DNA of 64,000 bases, from assembly GCA_037157565.1 (NCBI GenBank), contig JAZHRO010000013.1, forward strand, positions 39,126,501-39,190,500. The letters run 5' to 3'. The notes under the pieces are model-generated. The model was not told the origin of the DNA. It saw only the letters and a program-made list of their open reading frames with translations, and did not search any database. The position numbers were made by a program, and so were the translations under genes. Shown here piece by piece: positions 23,401 to 38,400 of the stretch (position 1 is the first letter of the stretch; each line of letters starts with the position of its first letter). The DNA comes from Thalassia testudinum (Eukaryota > Streptophyta > Magnoliopsida > Alismatales > Hydrocharitaceae).

Positions 23401-26400
23401 CCTACGATTAGTATATGCATAGCTTGACATGGTTCCCAGGAATATTAGTCTTGAGTCTTGACTAAGTTGAGAATAAGTTGTATAATATATCTCAGAAATA
23501 TTTTTTTAAAAAATCATCTTGACGTCTCAACTTTTGTCTATTCAATACTTGGCCCAAAGCACATGTCTGCCATGAAAAGTCCATTATAATCCTCATTATT
23601 GAGAATTTGACTCTGTAAATTAATGATAAAATGATCAAGATGGTAACTAGCTTCATAGGCATAATAAAATACTAATGTATCAATACAAATTTCTTGCCAA
23701 AGAATTCTGAAAAGCCTGTGTTCCAAAGCAGTAAGCATGACATGTTTAGATGAAATCCAAAGCTATTAGTGCTGCGAAGATTTGTTGGAGGCCGTGTTTT
23801 AAATGGCCTGACGAATTTTAAATTCTAAATGGGAGGAGATGGTCAAGAGGCTACCAAAAGAGTATGCTCGAACTGAGCACTACGTTTGCCATCGGCAGTA
23901 ACTGCAGTCCACACATCAGGCCATAATCGATCACGCCAAACCCCTGGAAACAATGAGCACCATTGTAAAAAAGAATTAAAGTTTTGTTTTCAATATCTCA
24001 CAAATGTTCAACTGAAGGATGCTTAGCTTAACCTGCATTTATCATGGGTTCGATTGTAAAGGTTTGCCCAGCTTTCATAATACCTACTGCTTTATTTTCT
24101 GCAGAGAGGTGAAGAATAACACTCGAAATGACATAGAAATTCCCAAAATACAAAATTATGATGACCGAATATCTTTAAGCTGAACAGAAAATTTTGATGG
24201 TGATACATACAAATTTACACATGTTTTCGTATGAAACAACACCATAAAAGAATGCGCCATTTCTAAAGATATCATAACCAGATCATTCAGTGCCAATGCT
24301 TTCAAGATAGCCTAATTTCTCCACAAGGAATTGCCATCCAAACAGAAAACAAAACAGGACTACATTAACACCTTTGGTAATGCTCATGATTCAGCCAAGA
24401 GGTATTCTGTAATTGCTAGTTAATCAGACATCCTATTTAAACAAGAATTGCTCGTTAATCAGACATCTTATTTAAACAAGACTATCACAGAAGCACCTCC
24501 TTTCTGTTTACTTTGACATCAAATTTCTGTGGATATTGTCTTATACATGCATATTGATGGAATTATCTCAAAATCCCGGTATATATATGTGCCTTTTCAT
24601 AGTAACAATGTGCATCTTTTTTTTTTTGAGAGGTAATGATGTGCTTCTTCTAAGATAGTGATCGCATGGATGATCACATGGGGAAATTCTGGCACAACCT
24701 AAACCATTCCATAATCATTTTTTCCATTTCAGAAATATGTTAACTAATAGTAGTGTCAAACATAAACTATGCTGAATGGTTTCGTCCTTCAGAACATGAA
24801 ACCACATTCTTAGCTGTAATGTAAGATTTTGCCAAATAGAATGGAGGCCAAAGAAAGTAAAGCTACAAGTACTAGGATACTTCCATAGTGAGGAATGTTC
24901 GGGGCACAATGAAACAGCTCGCCGATGCCATGACCACAGTATGATTTGACCTGCAAATGCAGCGGTCATGAGAATATATTGAAAAGACAAGCTTAATAGT
25001 GATGGGAAAGCCATCATGGTTACCACAGAGAGGCCTGACATAGATGCATGCCTGCTGATAACCTCACCAACCTCACGAAAACGAACACCAGGTTTAACTG
25101 AGCATGTGAAAATGGAAAAAAAGGAGAAATTGCTAGTGCAATTATTATCCAATACTCGATATGCACATCAAAAAATAAATAGAAAATAAGGAATTTTTTA
25201 TCAATATTTCTTATGTAACAGTATATGCAGGTCATAAGTACCAATAGGATTTTTTGATAAACATTTTTTGCACCTATAGAGATCGCTTTCTCTAGACACT
25301 CATAAGTAGATTGTACAAGCTTCTTAGATGCTTCGTCAACTTCTCCCACAAAATATGTTTCATTAAGATCACCTAGAAATGTCAATAAGAATTAATAAAA
25401 TAATATACTTATGGATAATAACCGTAATTAATGCATGTGGCCTCATACCATGGACACCCTTATAGTAGACTGTAACATCAACATTTACAATGTCCCCATC
25501 TTCCAATTTCCTGTAAAAAACATCAACTGCTGGTCATTATCAATTGAAAGAAGTCAAGTAAACATGTGGCCCTAGAAAAGGCCAGGGCACACAAGATAGA
25601 TTAGTTAACCTCTGGATTGAAACGCTGCTTCAGACAAAATGTTTATCTTTACCAAATAAAATTGGGAAAAAGTAAGGAAAATAATCACATATTTCTTTTA
25701 ACATGTGGAACTTAGCTTGGCATGGTGTGGGTAAGTGCACATCAAATGGCAACATGCCTCAACCTGCCATGCTGCAGTATTTGTTTGGATAAATTACAAG
25801 TAGGTTATTACAAGAAATTTGTTTTTAGGCAAGGTCATAAATTGGTTTCTAATTTCCAACACAGGTAAATTGCTTTTTGCTTCTCTAAGCATCAAGGTTC
25901 ACACCAAGAAGCAGTGATTTAAATGTTTCGGAAAGAGGGTATATCGACACAGATAATGTTGATTTGCAGAGAAACCGTCGGCATGTCGAGGATTTCGCCG
26001 GCATGCCGACAGTTGCCAACGAAATGGCAGCATGCCAACCGTCTGGCTGAGCGGCAGTGGGAATTTGAATTGGCCGAGCGGTGGGAATTTTGAAACCAAG
26101 GGAGGGAATCGGCTGAACACAGATGCACACAGGGGAAATTGGCCGAGCGCTGGACAAGGGGAAGTGGCGGGGGGAGGGAATTTGAATTGGCATGGAGGGA
26201 ATCGACTGTACAGGGGAAATTTGAATTGGCTGGACAGGGGAAATTGGCACCGGAGGGAATCGGCTGGACAGGGGAAATTGGCGCTGGAGGGAATCGGGTG
26301 TCCACACACACACACACAATGTCACTATGTTTTTTAATAGGCTCAAATATGTTTCTAACATTTCTTTCAAATTTTAATCATTTCTGTTGGCACACACACG

Positions 26401-29400
26401 TTGATTTTTTGTAAATATGTTTTTTAATAGGCTCAAATAACCTGTAAATATGTTTCTAACATTTCTTTCAAATTTTAATCATTTCTGTCGACATGCCCTC
26501 GGCGTGCCTCGAAATGTCATTTTTTTTCGAGCCGTCAAAATCTGCCATCGAAAAACGGACATTTCCACGGCATGCCTTCGGTATGCACACGAAATGCATA
26601 CATACAATTTCATCGGCACGACATCGAAATCGACATTTCAAACCTTGCCAAGAAATACACAATGGCCAGTGGGAGATCTCCTATTTTGTGATCCAGACCA
26701 ATATGCATCATATTTTTTTTGAAAAGTCCAATATGCATCATATTAATCTTCAATTACTAAGACCTTACCCGGAGAAGTGCATCCATCCAACCAATTCAAG
26801 TACCAAGTATGCACTTGCCTTAAAGCACGTTAAATAGGCAATAATGATATGAGGATACGGCATTGGAACATACAAACATGTTTCTATTAACTCGTATTGA
26901 TCACAGGCTAGGGGCTTCCAACATGGGTCACGATTTGCATTCAAGGGGCCTCTGCAAGTTCTTCCTAGTAAACAAGAAGATCAACGAACTCCTCTTAAAT
27001 ATAAATTCCCCATCTTGACCAGCCAATTACATCCCAAAGAACAACCCAATCGCCCCATGTTGTTAACCGTCAATTGATCAGACAATTTCTTCAAGCCTAT
27101 CATTCACCTCTAAATCGTGTATGGTAATAAAGGTTGTTGAAAAATGTGCAGCATAGCAAGGTAGGCCTTTATCATCAAGGCAATGACTAAGCTTTGCCCA
27201 TCCAGATGCAAGCCTCCTTTTTTGGAGAAAATGTGTGAATTTAAAATGCCAATAACAAGAAAGCACTAAAAACATATGCAACACCATTTCACCACCACAA
27301 TATTTGAAGGCTATATTATCAATGAGAAATAATTATTTCTATTCATAACTTAACCGAAACAAATCAGGCAGACTTGATAAGATGCAAGTTCTAAACCAAA
27401 TAATAGCAGTATAAAAATTAAATAATGCCCAAGGGGTCAACACTATATAAACTATACGAATGATAGCTGAATGTAATCATACAACAATTATTCGAGAGGA
27501 AGAATAGAATTCGTTAATTTTATTATGGGAGCCCTACATCTCTTTATAAGAAAATAGGTGTGGGAAAAATAACATTATGATCCATACGAAATAAAAAAAT
27601 ATAAAATAAACGAAAAGATATAAAGTCACCATCTAACACTCCCTCTCAAGCTAAAGCATGAATATCTATCATGCTCAGCTTGGAACAACATGCCTCAAAG
27701 GCAGATCTTGCGAGGGGCTTTGTAAAGACATCTGCAACTTGCTCCTTAGAAGTGACACTCGTGGTGTGTAACGTCCTATGCTAAATGAGATCCCGATTCA
27801 GATCCCAAGTGTAGTAGTAGTCAATCTCTACATGCTTTGTTCTCTCGTGGAACATAAGGTTATTGGCAATGTAGGTCCTTACTCTGTTGTCACACCGCAT
27901 CTCCATGGAACTATCCAGAGGAGCATGAAGATCTGCCAGAACTAACTTGACCCATACCATCTTAGCAGTTGTCTAGGCCATGGCCCTGTACTCTGACTCT
28001 GCACTAGATCTAGAAACAATCACTTGCTTCTTGCTCCTCCACGTAACCAGATTGCCCATAACAAAGGTGCAAAACCCTGTGATAGATTTTGTCTCCTACA
28101 CAACCAGCATAATTAGCATCAGAATATGTGACAATCCCTATGGGTGTTCCCTTACGGAACAATAATCATTGTCCTGGTGCTTTCCTCACGTACCTAAGTA
28201 TTTGCATTGCAGCCTCCCAATGCTACATAAGTGACTTATCCATAAACAGGCTAGGCCTACCAACAGACAAAGACAAGTCTGAACGAGTAATGGTGAGACA
28301 AAGGAGCTTACTTACCAGCTGCCTGTAGGCATACTTCCTATGCGAGAGTACCACTCCATCCCTACCACGTGCAAGCTCAATGCCCAAGAAATACCTCAAC
28401 TATTCCAAATCCTTCATGACAAACTTCTCTGATAAGTGCCTTTTGACTTCGTCTATCCCATCTCTGTCACCCCAGTGATGACAAGATCATCAACATATAC
28501 CATAAGCACCACATTCCCCGTCAGTTTTCCTGGTAAATAAGGAGTGATCTAAAGTAGAGAGCCTCAGACCAATCTGGTGAAGCACCTCTGATAACTTCTG
28601 GAATCAGGCCCTTGGACTCTGCTTCAATCTATAGATTGCATTCCTCAATCTGCACACACACTCCCCCTGAACCTTAAAACTCAGAGGCTACTACATGTAA
28701 ACCTCTTTTTGCAGATTGTCGTAGAGAAAAGTGTTCTTCACATTAAGCTGGTGCAATGGTCAGTCTTTGTGAGCAGCAACAGAAATGAGTCTCCGAACAA
28801 TGGCAAGCCATGCAACATGTGAGAAAGTATCAAAGAAGTCCACCCCATATGTCTGGGTGAACTCCTTTGCTACTAGCCTAGCCTTATACCTCGAAATACT
28901 CATTAAGGTTATATTTCAAGGCAAAGACCCATTTGGAGCCAACTAGTCGTGCACCGGTAGGAGGTGAAATGAGATCCCAAGTCTATCTACTCCAAAGTGC
29001 TGCCATCTCATTTTCCATTGCCTGCTGGTAGGTAGACGGAATGTGTGACGCTGTAAGTACCTGACAGAAGCTGCTAAATTGAGGAGCAAGACTATTGGTA
29101 GCCAAACTACCTGCAACATGATATCTGGACTTACAAGTGCAAGGTGTCCTAATGGCAATAGGGAAGTCAGAATCATCTGGTATCTCTAACTGAGTTGTTG
29201 CGAAAGGGGCCTCACTATTATGGTGATCTGCACTGTCAGGGCAATCAGGTATAACCAGATTGTCACTGGCATCAAGTACACTCTCAACAACCTGTGAACC
29301 ATCAGCTGCTGGTGAAGGAGGTCTTTGACATGTAGTGTGATGCCTATGATAGGTACACAATAACCCGTGCAATCTTTGAAAGTCATCCTGGGAGGAGGAG

Positions 29401-32400
29401 CTCATCTGTCCATCAACTGAAGGTCTGGACTAAGCAAACACTTGTGTCTCTGCACACAGAACAGGCAAGGGAAGAAAGGCAGAATCATCAGAAGAGCTCC
29501 TCTATCCATTAACTAAGTATGGTGTGTCCTCATGAAAAGTCACATCGACACTAACATAATGTCTATTCTGAAGAGGATCATGGCAATGGTACCCATTTTG
29601 TGTCCTAGAGTACCCCAAAAATACGCACTTGATAGTACGAGAAGCCAGCTTATCACGACCAAGTGACAGCACATGAACGAATGCAACACTTCCAAAGGTC
29701 CTAGGAGACACATGGAATAACTCACCATCTGGATGCAGAAGAACTGGTATCTGCTCGTGAAGAATAGAGCTGGGCATTCTGTTGATGAGATAGGTCACTG
29801 TTAGAAGACTTAGAACTGCGTCCCCTCAGTATCTCTACAGCACATTGTGATGAATCAACAGTGTATGGGCAATATTCAACAAGTGCCTATGCTTTCACTC
29901 TGTGACTCCATTCTGCTGTGAAGTGTGAGGATAGGTGGTTTGGTAGACAATCCTACGGGTTCTGTAGAACTCCTACAGTGTAGAACTCAAGGGCATTATC
30001 AACCTGAACTAGTTTTACTGTTGCTGAATACTGTGTGCAGATCTCCAGAAAAAGAGTCTCTATGCATCCTCCAACCTCTGCCTTGCTCTTCAACAGGAAC
30101 ACCCAAGTGGCTGTAGAGAAATTATCTACGACAACCAAGTAGTACCAATGTCCCATCCGATTTGGGACTCTCCTCGATCCCCATATGTCCATGTGAAGCA
30201 ACTGAAATAATGTCAAGGATCCAGGAGATCTGTTAGCTGGAAAAGAGGACTAATGGTGCTTATCCAATTGGCAAGCATCGCACTGTATGGTAGCAGCTGG
30301 GGAAATATGTAGTATCACCCTTTTGAGGCGATCCAGAGACAAGTGGCCAAGACAAACATGCCACTATAGAACATTCTCGCTACCATATTGAGTAACTCCT
30401 GCAAACGGCTCCTGTCCCAGGCCATAAACTCCATTTTCCTCTGTACCTCTGACAACAATCCTCCCGATGAGCTTGTCTTGAACAACGCATCCAACATCAC
30501 CGAAGATCACTCTGCAATTGACATCCTTCGTGATTCTACTCACGGACGATAGGCTAAGCAAGAATTCTGGCACATGCAACGCTCCAAACAGCTGCAAACT
30601 AGGAGTCACAGACACCTCCCCCTTACCCCTAATTGGGGTGTATCTGCCATCAGCTACCTGTACAGTCCTCCATGGAGGAACGAACTGTAGCGAGCGGAAG
30701 TAGGTTGGATCACCGCACAGATGCTGTGATGCATCAAAGTCGATCAGCCACCTTGCTCCATGGTGGCTCCTGTATTGCTCCCGGTGCACTAGACTCACAT
30801 ACGCTACCATTGATGTCAAGCAGACCACATCCAGAGAAACAAGAACACAAATCTAAATTCTTGCACCAAACATCAATGTTTGGGGAATGTACACCCCGTA
30901 ATCGGCACACAATACCATAGGGGAATACACACCCCAACCATTCATCAACAAGGGGAATACACATCCCAAAAACAGACCATAGATCTAGGAAAAAATCATA
31001 CCACTGTTAGGAATCATCAATAGATCTGAAATCCAATGCGTTCAGATCTGCATCTTTACAGAAAGACGCCTTGCATGAACATTGGCCTAGCCCGGGTGTG
31101 AGGAGAACACCCAAGACAACCCCAAGAGGACCTAGGTGTCTTTCTCCCTTTGATCTGAAGAGAAGTAGCCCTAGAAACGGACTACCAGCCCCTCACACGT
31201 GCAGCACACCTGCTGCATGTCACCTCCGGCTGCCACACACCACCACAAATGGCACTACGCCGCCGCTCGTTGCAATCTGACACTGCTCGCACCATTGTCC
31301 GCCGCTGCAGATGGCCCTGCGACGCTCTACTGCGCTCAGATGCTGTGCACGCGTCGCCCTCAACACTGTTCAAATGCGTGGCTCTGCCGTGGCCGCCGTC
31401 GCACTGCTCAAATGTGTCGAATCGCTGCCGAGCGTTCCACTGAGCGTCGCAAACACGCTGCTGCTGTGCGTGTTGAGCAGCGCGCCGCCAATGGAGGACG
31501 ATCAACGTAGATTAGGGAGAGAGGAGGAACGGATTTGGTGGTAGGGTTTCAGAGGCTGTAGGGGTGGGATACCTAGAGCCACAGTCTAAGATCGGTGCTC
31601 TAATACCAAGTTTCATAATAAAATCCATTGATTTCATTATGGGAGACCTACACCTCTTTATAAGAGAAGAGGTGGGGGAAAAATAACACCATGATCCATA
31701 CAAAATAAAGAAATATAAAATAAATGAAAAGACATAAAGCCACCATTTAACAATACATATAAATACCAGGCCACTGATAATTTACTATGGCACATATATC
31801 TATCAAATAAAACATGCAATGTGTGTGCATGTCCTCGTGCATGTTTGTGGTTGTCTATGTACAAATGCGCATGTGTGCTTGTGTGGGCATGTGTATGAGT
31901 ATTGAGAGAACTGAGATCAATATAACCAAAACAGGATTTTCAAAGTGAAACCACTTTTTTGGAAAAAGTTTACCAAAGTTAAATCTTAAGAAAGTAATAT
32001 TGTTAGATTTACGGAACATAATCTATGCTAAAAGTGTAATCTCTAGATGAGACAGCATCTCCACAATCTTCACTGCCTCAAGGTACCAAGTAAGGCTTAT
32101 GCCTCTCTAAGCCCTCTCTTAGCAGCCTAAGGCTTATACCTTGGGGCTAAAAATATGTGCCACATCTCATCCCAAGATGCGTTCCATGAAACCATGATCT
32201 TGGTAGCTGCATTCTACATAGACCGATACCGATGCAACCTCTTCACGCTCTTGTTTGACAAAAGGAGTGTACCACACCCAAAAATAGTTAATGTACTCGA
32301 TAAATTTTCAGACGAGAACCTTAAATATTATTCAAAGCCTCACAAAACCTTCTTTAATCTACAAAATTTTTCCCTATCCAGTGAACCCAAGAGATATATG

Positions 32401-35400
32401 CATGGATTCCTTTTCTTGATAATGATAGTGTAGAAAGCATATTAATTATCAACTTGCCATAGGATTGCACCAATAAACAAAATGACATGGAAAAGGATCA
32501 CCCCCTTCACTGCAGCTAGTCAATACCCTTTTCAGCCACTGGCCTGTCCCTATGTCTCTCAACTAAATCAAAAGCCTTGCAATTCAATGTGAACAATCAC
32601 TTGGAATTCAACATGAGTGTCTTTGAGATTATCAACCTCCCACTTATCATCTTTGCAAAGCTATGCTCTTTAACTGCATCCACTTCAGATATAACATGGA
32701 ACTAATGATGTTTACAAGAAAATATGGTCTAGAGGTTTGCATGACTTGAATGCCTGCCACCAGTCGTCACCATGGATATTTTATATTCAATTTTGACTTC
32801 CAAACTGAACAACAAAATCAACCCTTGAGCACATGGCATTTGTAAACTACACTTAAGTACAATAAAGCGATTGCATGTCATCAATATTGTGATAAATGAC
32901 TCATATTGTGTATCAGTCTAGAGTCCATTGACAAGGGAATTCTACATGAAATCAAATGAATAGGGCTCAAAACGTGGTTGATTTTCTCGATTTGCAAGAA
33001 TAAGGACCAGTCGAAACAACCTAGCTGGCTAGTCATTCTCAATGATCTTCTTAGCTAGCAAATTGGAGATGGATGACCATGATCTCAACCATCCCCCGCA
33101 CCACACATTTACTAATCAATGGAGAATGCATTCACAGTAGAGGAGGTATGAGGGCATGCGGAGCTTTTCCCTTTTCATCAGACCGTGGGTTGTAATAAGG
33201 AACAGGTGAAACAACCTAGCTGGCTAGTCATTCTCAATGATCTTCTTAGCTAGCAAATTGGAGATGGATGACCACAATCTTGATCATCGCCAGCACCACA
33301 CATGTACTAATCAATGGAGCATGGATTCACAGTAGAGGTATGAGGGCATGCGGAGCTTTGCCTTTTTCAGCAGACTGTGGGTTGTAGCTTAGAGTGGAAA
33401 GAATTTTCAATTCCTCCTAACCTAGTTGAGAGAAAGATTGGTGTCATAGACTGAGTAGCAAGAGGCACCAAAAGGCACTAAGTTGTTTATCACCTGAGGC
33501 ACTAGCTGCTTGCTCTAGACAAGCAATGTGCCAAAGGACATTTGTGATTCCTGCATACATGCATATTTAGTATGCACATTATATTGAGAGACACAATATG
33601 ATATTGTGCACATCCATTATGTATTAGTTACAAATTCACGTACATATACATACACACAAGCATGTACATGTCTTTGTATACAATTATGTATATTATATAG
33701 GTATGAGTATGTGAATATATACATGTATGCTGGAGAAAATAATGCGTCTTATTAAAAATAGGAACATTGATCTCTCTTATGTAGAAAGTCTCTTAAACTT
33801 ACTAAAAATAGACTCAATCATAATCCTAAAGATTCTCACAACTTCCTTGAGCATAGATGACAATCAAGCCCAACTCGCTACAAAAGGATAAAACAAGACT
33901 CCCCTTCGCGCAGGACATCTTTTGGCTGGAGGAGCAGGCAGGAAGGAGTAACAAGCAGGCAGTATGAGACAATCCCATGCTAAAGCAATAGTAGAGTAGA
34001 AGATGATTCCAAAGCAATGGTAGGAAGTAGGTAGAACTAGGAGACGATCCCAAACAGGTAATGGAAGAGAGACAATCTCAAGTAGTTTTGGGAAAACAAA
34101 ACTAAGCAATCAGTAGTAGTAGACGACATGTAGTTAAAGATCTATAAGGTGCGCAATCAAAGCACACAGTAGGCATGCGCAATACACACAGGGAAGCACA
34201 AACTTCTTAGTTCATGTATGCACGTAGCAAGCGTGCAAGATGAGTTGACTGGAGAAGCACCCAGTCAATGGTAGCACTCAAGAGGACTGAAACTCGTGTG
34301 AATCGAACTTGATCACGAGAGAGCCAAATCCAATCAATTTAGTTGACAAGATCGGTTGAGAGGACCAAAATTTTCCCATAGAGAGCATTGTTGCCCAATC
34401 GAAGAGCAATGATCACAGAGATTGCCATTGATGATTAAAGGATTGGATCTAGAGAAGGGAGGCTAGCAATCGGTGCCCCTCGTTGGAATGAAAGAGTAAC
34501 AGCAATAGCAAGGCCCGGGGCCTTTTCTAGGGAAACAGTGAACAGATCTTGGCTAGACCTTTGTTAGAGGAGTCACCGAACCTTCGTCGGAGGAGCTGCC
34601 GAACATTCGTAGGAGTTGCCGAACCTTCACTAAAGGAATCACCAAACCTTCACTTCAGGAGTTGCTAGACCTTAAGGTTAAGGTTTCGATCTCCTCTCTT
34701 GGCCTCCTTCCTCACCTCTTCTTTAAGTCCAGGTACCATGTTAGAGAAAATAATGTCTTTTATCAAAAATAGGAACCTGATCTCTCTTACAGAGAGTAGA
34801 ATTAGAAAAATTACATAAAAGAACCAATAAAACTATAAAATTGACTAACAAGAATATAAAACTGGACTCTTAAACTTACTAAAAATAAACTCAATCCCAA
34901 TCCTAAAGATTCTAACAACTTCTTAATACTCTAACAATGTATATGTCTGTATGTTGCCTACATAGCATGAGTATATCCATGGTTAAATGCTATATAAATA
35001 TGTATACACGTGCATTCATGCATATAGAAACATCTTTGTATGTAAATAAGAGAGTGCTTAATGATAAAGCAAGCAAAAGGCATTTTGAAAACCCTAAAAA
35101 TATTTTTGTTGAGGAAAAGAAAGCCTCTATTGAAAATAGAAACCCTAGCCTCTCTTTTATATTAGATAGATTTGAAAAAATTACAATAATATCCCACAGA
35201 ATAGTGAGATAGACAGAAAGGTCCCTATTATGCTCAACACTCCCCCTCAAGTTGGGACGTAAATATCCACAAGATCCAACTTGCTACACAAGTCTAGGCG
35301 CTTCTTTTTTAGGGCCTTAGTAAACATATCAGTCAACTAAAGCCCTGAAAAGACATATGGGCTACTAATCTTGCCACTAAGTACAGCATCACGGACAAAA

Positions 35401-38400
35401 TGGCAGTCAACTTCAATGTGCTTAGTCCTCTCATGAAAGACTTGATTGGAGGCAATATAAGTGGCAAATTTATTGTCACAGAATACTGAAATAGGTAGAG
35501 CAATTGGGACACCAAGATTCTGCAAGAAAGATACAATCCACATAAACTCACATGCAGCCTGAGCCATGGCTCTATACTGTGCCTCAGCACTCGAACGAGT
35601 CACAACACTCTACTTCTTGCTCCTCCAAGAGGCAAGATTTCCCATAATATAAACTGCAAAGCCTGAAGTAGAGCGACAATCCTCCACAGATCCTGCATAA
35701 TCAGCATCAGAATAAGCAAGTATGTCAAGGTTGCCACTGTCTCTGTAATACAACCCTCTACCTGGTGTCCCTTTGAGGTATCTCAAGATGAGACAAACCT
35801 CATGCCAGTGACTATAACGTGGAGCTTGCATATGCTGACTAGCCCTGCTAACTGCAAAATTGATATCTGGCCTTGTGATGGTGAGATAGAGCAAGCAACC
35901 CACTGTACTGCAGTACTGGGTGACATCCTCATATAAAGGATCTTCCTCATCAGACTACCGTGCAAGAGATGACTCGACGAGTATACCAAAGGGCTTAGCC
36001 CCAAGCAAGCCAGCTTCCTGAAGAATCTGAAGCGTATACTACCTCTGTGACAAATAAGCTTGACTCTCGCCGTACGGTCTCAATACCCAAAAAGTATCCC
36101 AATTCGCCCAAGTCCTTGGTGACAAATGTGACCTATAAGGACTTTGGGTATTGCCATCCTCACCATCTCCTGTAAGAATCATATCATTCACATACACGAC
36201 TAAGATAATAACACATGTATGTTCTCCGTACACTATTTTCTTGATGAAGACTGAATGATCAGACACAGATCTCTGGAATCCAACCTTCCCATCTCAGTAC
36301 TGAGCCTCTCAAACCAAGCACGAGAACTCTGTTTCAGTCCATAAATAGCCTTCTTCAAGCGACAAACCTGCTCCCGCTGAGTACTATAACTTGGTGGTTG
36401 GCATATATATGCCTCCTCATATGAGTCACCATACAAAAAGGCATTCTTGATCTCAAGCTGATGTAGGGGCCATCTCTTAGTCACTGCAACAGATATAATA
36501 AGTCTAATAGAGGTAATCTATGCCACAGGAGAAAACGTCTCAAAGTAATCTACTCCATATGTCTATGTAAAGCCTTTGGCAACAAGCTTGGCCTTATACC
36601 TATCTACTGTCCCATCAAGTTTATACTTGATGGCTTAGACCCCTCTGCAGTCGACCAAGTTAGCACCCTCAGGACATGGTACTAACTCCCAAGATTGTAG
36701 AGCCTATATCTCTTCATCCATTACCGCCTGCCATCTAGGATCATGTGAAACCTGGATAAAATCTCTAGAAACAACTGTAGTAGTAATGGCTGAAGCAAAC
36801 TAGCGGACACCCACTTCAACATGAGCAATACCTACGTACTAAGAAAGAGGACGGAGAGTGCCATCCCTACTAAATCTCCTCAAGGATCCCTGCTCCTCTA
36901 CGTCTGAACTACTCTCAACTGTCGACTATGAACCAATCCTCTGGTCAAGCAAAGTGTGTGGTCTCCAGTGATACACTTGAGTCTCCTCCAAAGTAGCTTG
37001 TATAAATGTTCCCTCCTCTGAGAAGTAGGGAATCCCCTCAAAGAAGGTAACATCTGCAGTACCCAAGAAAGATACATTTAGTCACCCTTGGAGAGAACTT
37101 ATCCGGGTTACCATACGCCTAAACAAAACAAGTGCATCCAAACACCTGCAAAGGTAAAGAAAATGGCCTATTACACTCTGGATGAATCACTTGGTAAGGA
37201 ATTTGTCCCGAAGGACTGATGAGGGCACCCAATTGATTAGATAAGCCGCAGTGAGGATAGCATTTCTCCATAATTGCTTAGAAACCTTCATGTGGATCAT
37301 TAGGGACCTAGCAATGTCCAGGAGATGACACAGCTTGCGCTTAGCCACACTGCTCTACTAACATGTGTGAGAATAAGATGTCTAATGAATGATGCCTCGG
37401 GAAGAAAAGAGATCCTGCACATCCCATTGCATAAACTCCAAAGCGTTATCACTATGGAAGACTCTAACAGTGCCACTATACTAAGACTGAACCTCTGCCA
37501 AGAATTGGTGAAGAATCTGTGGAATCTCTACACAGGTCTTCATCAAGAAAACCCAAAAAGTCGACTATGGTCATCTACAATAACAACATAATATCAATGT
37601 CCTCCTGGAGTAGGCACTTTGGATGGTCCCCATACATCACAATGTACCAAGGCAAAGGAGGTAGCACTCACCCCAACGTCACTCTGTAAGTATGTACTCC
37701 TATGGTGCTTGCCAAGCTAACAATCCTCGCACTGTAACATCAGGGAGTCTGACAAACTGGGATACATCTGGCACATCTTCTTGAGCGAGGGATGCCCAAG
37801 TCTCCTGTGCCATAGCCACAGGTTAGAGGCTATGGATGCGGCTCCAACAAATAACGTAGGTGCGTCAAGGTAATAGAGTAAATCATGCTTTATACCCCCT
37901 ATAATGTCTCTTGTCTGTCTGTCCTGGAAGTAACAGTAGCCCCCATTAACGATAACATGGCATCCCTACTCCTTGCAGATGCAACTGACTGATAGCAGAC
38001 TCATCGGAAACTCAAGAGCACAATGAACTCCTATCAACATCTTCAGAGAAGCATGCACCTGCGCTACTGCAATAATAGGGGACGTGCTCCCATTAGCCAC
38101 CCCAACCTCCTTGATTCTAGACGGAGTCTTGGGATCTTCAAGACGTTGCACATCTCCTGTGAGGTGTACAGAAGCACCAGAATCGATGATCCATGCCCTC
38201 TGATCTTATTCTTCTATTTTGTGTTACCTTGGGTTGCCACCGTAAACCCCTCTACTTGTGAGACAGAATTTCTTGGTGAATACATTACCTTCTGGTCATG
38301 CGAGAGAAGACTCATCGCTTCTTGGGTCACTGTCAAACCCACGGTGGATCTGTGGGAGCATAGGGAAGAACCAACAACCTGCAACGCACGTGCAGCAACG

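Larger units (their letters stand above)
27495..31752 (-). mobile_element. Ty1/copia element C, both LTRs, pol present but decayed, gag region replaced
   Basis: The 5' LTR is on the right (31609-31752), followed on the minus strand by the primer site TGGTATTAGAGC (31597-31608), close to the tRNA-iMet type. Protease is at about 30745: the expected D[S/T]GA is read WLIDFDAS. Integrase is at about 30400-29500, with a [10 protein letters not shown] segment near 29525. Reverse transcriptase has an intact VYVDDLV near 28485, and RNase H is at about 28170-27650. The polypurine tract (ttgagagggag) abuts the 3' LTR (27495-27638). Many stops interrupt it. The two 144-bp LTRs are about 80% alike, so the insertion is old. 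Between primer site and protease (30960-31596) there is a GC-rich Ala/Arg-coding stretch with no gag motif. Confidence 0.85.

Noticed and set aside
23843..23854. Stop codon right after exon 9 as the natural end of MAP1A
   Set aside because: The protein would lack the conserved [13 protein letters not shown] tail. A good donor at 23854 and the matching exon at 17444 explain it better.
25885..26370. Pro/Phe/Ser-rich minus-strand frames of 130-160 codons
   Set aside because: They are translations of the minisatellite in three frames at once, so coding is not supported.
31199..31510. Ala/Arg/Cys-rich frames on both strands as a host gene
   Set aside because: They lie between the primer site and protease of copia C and are better treated as its leader region.
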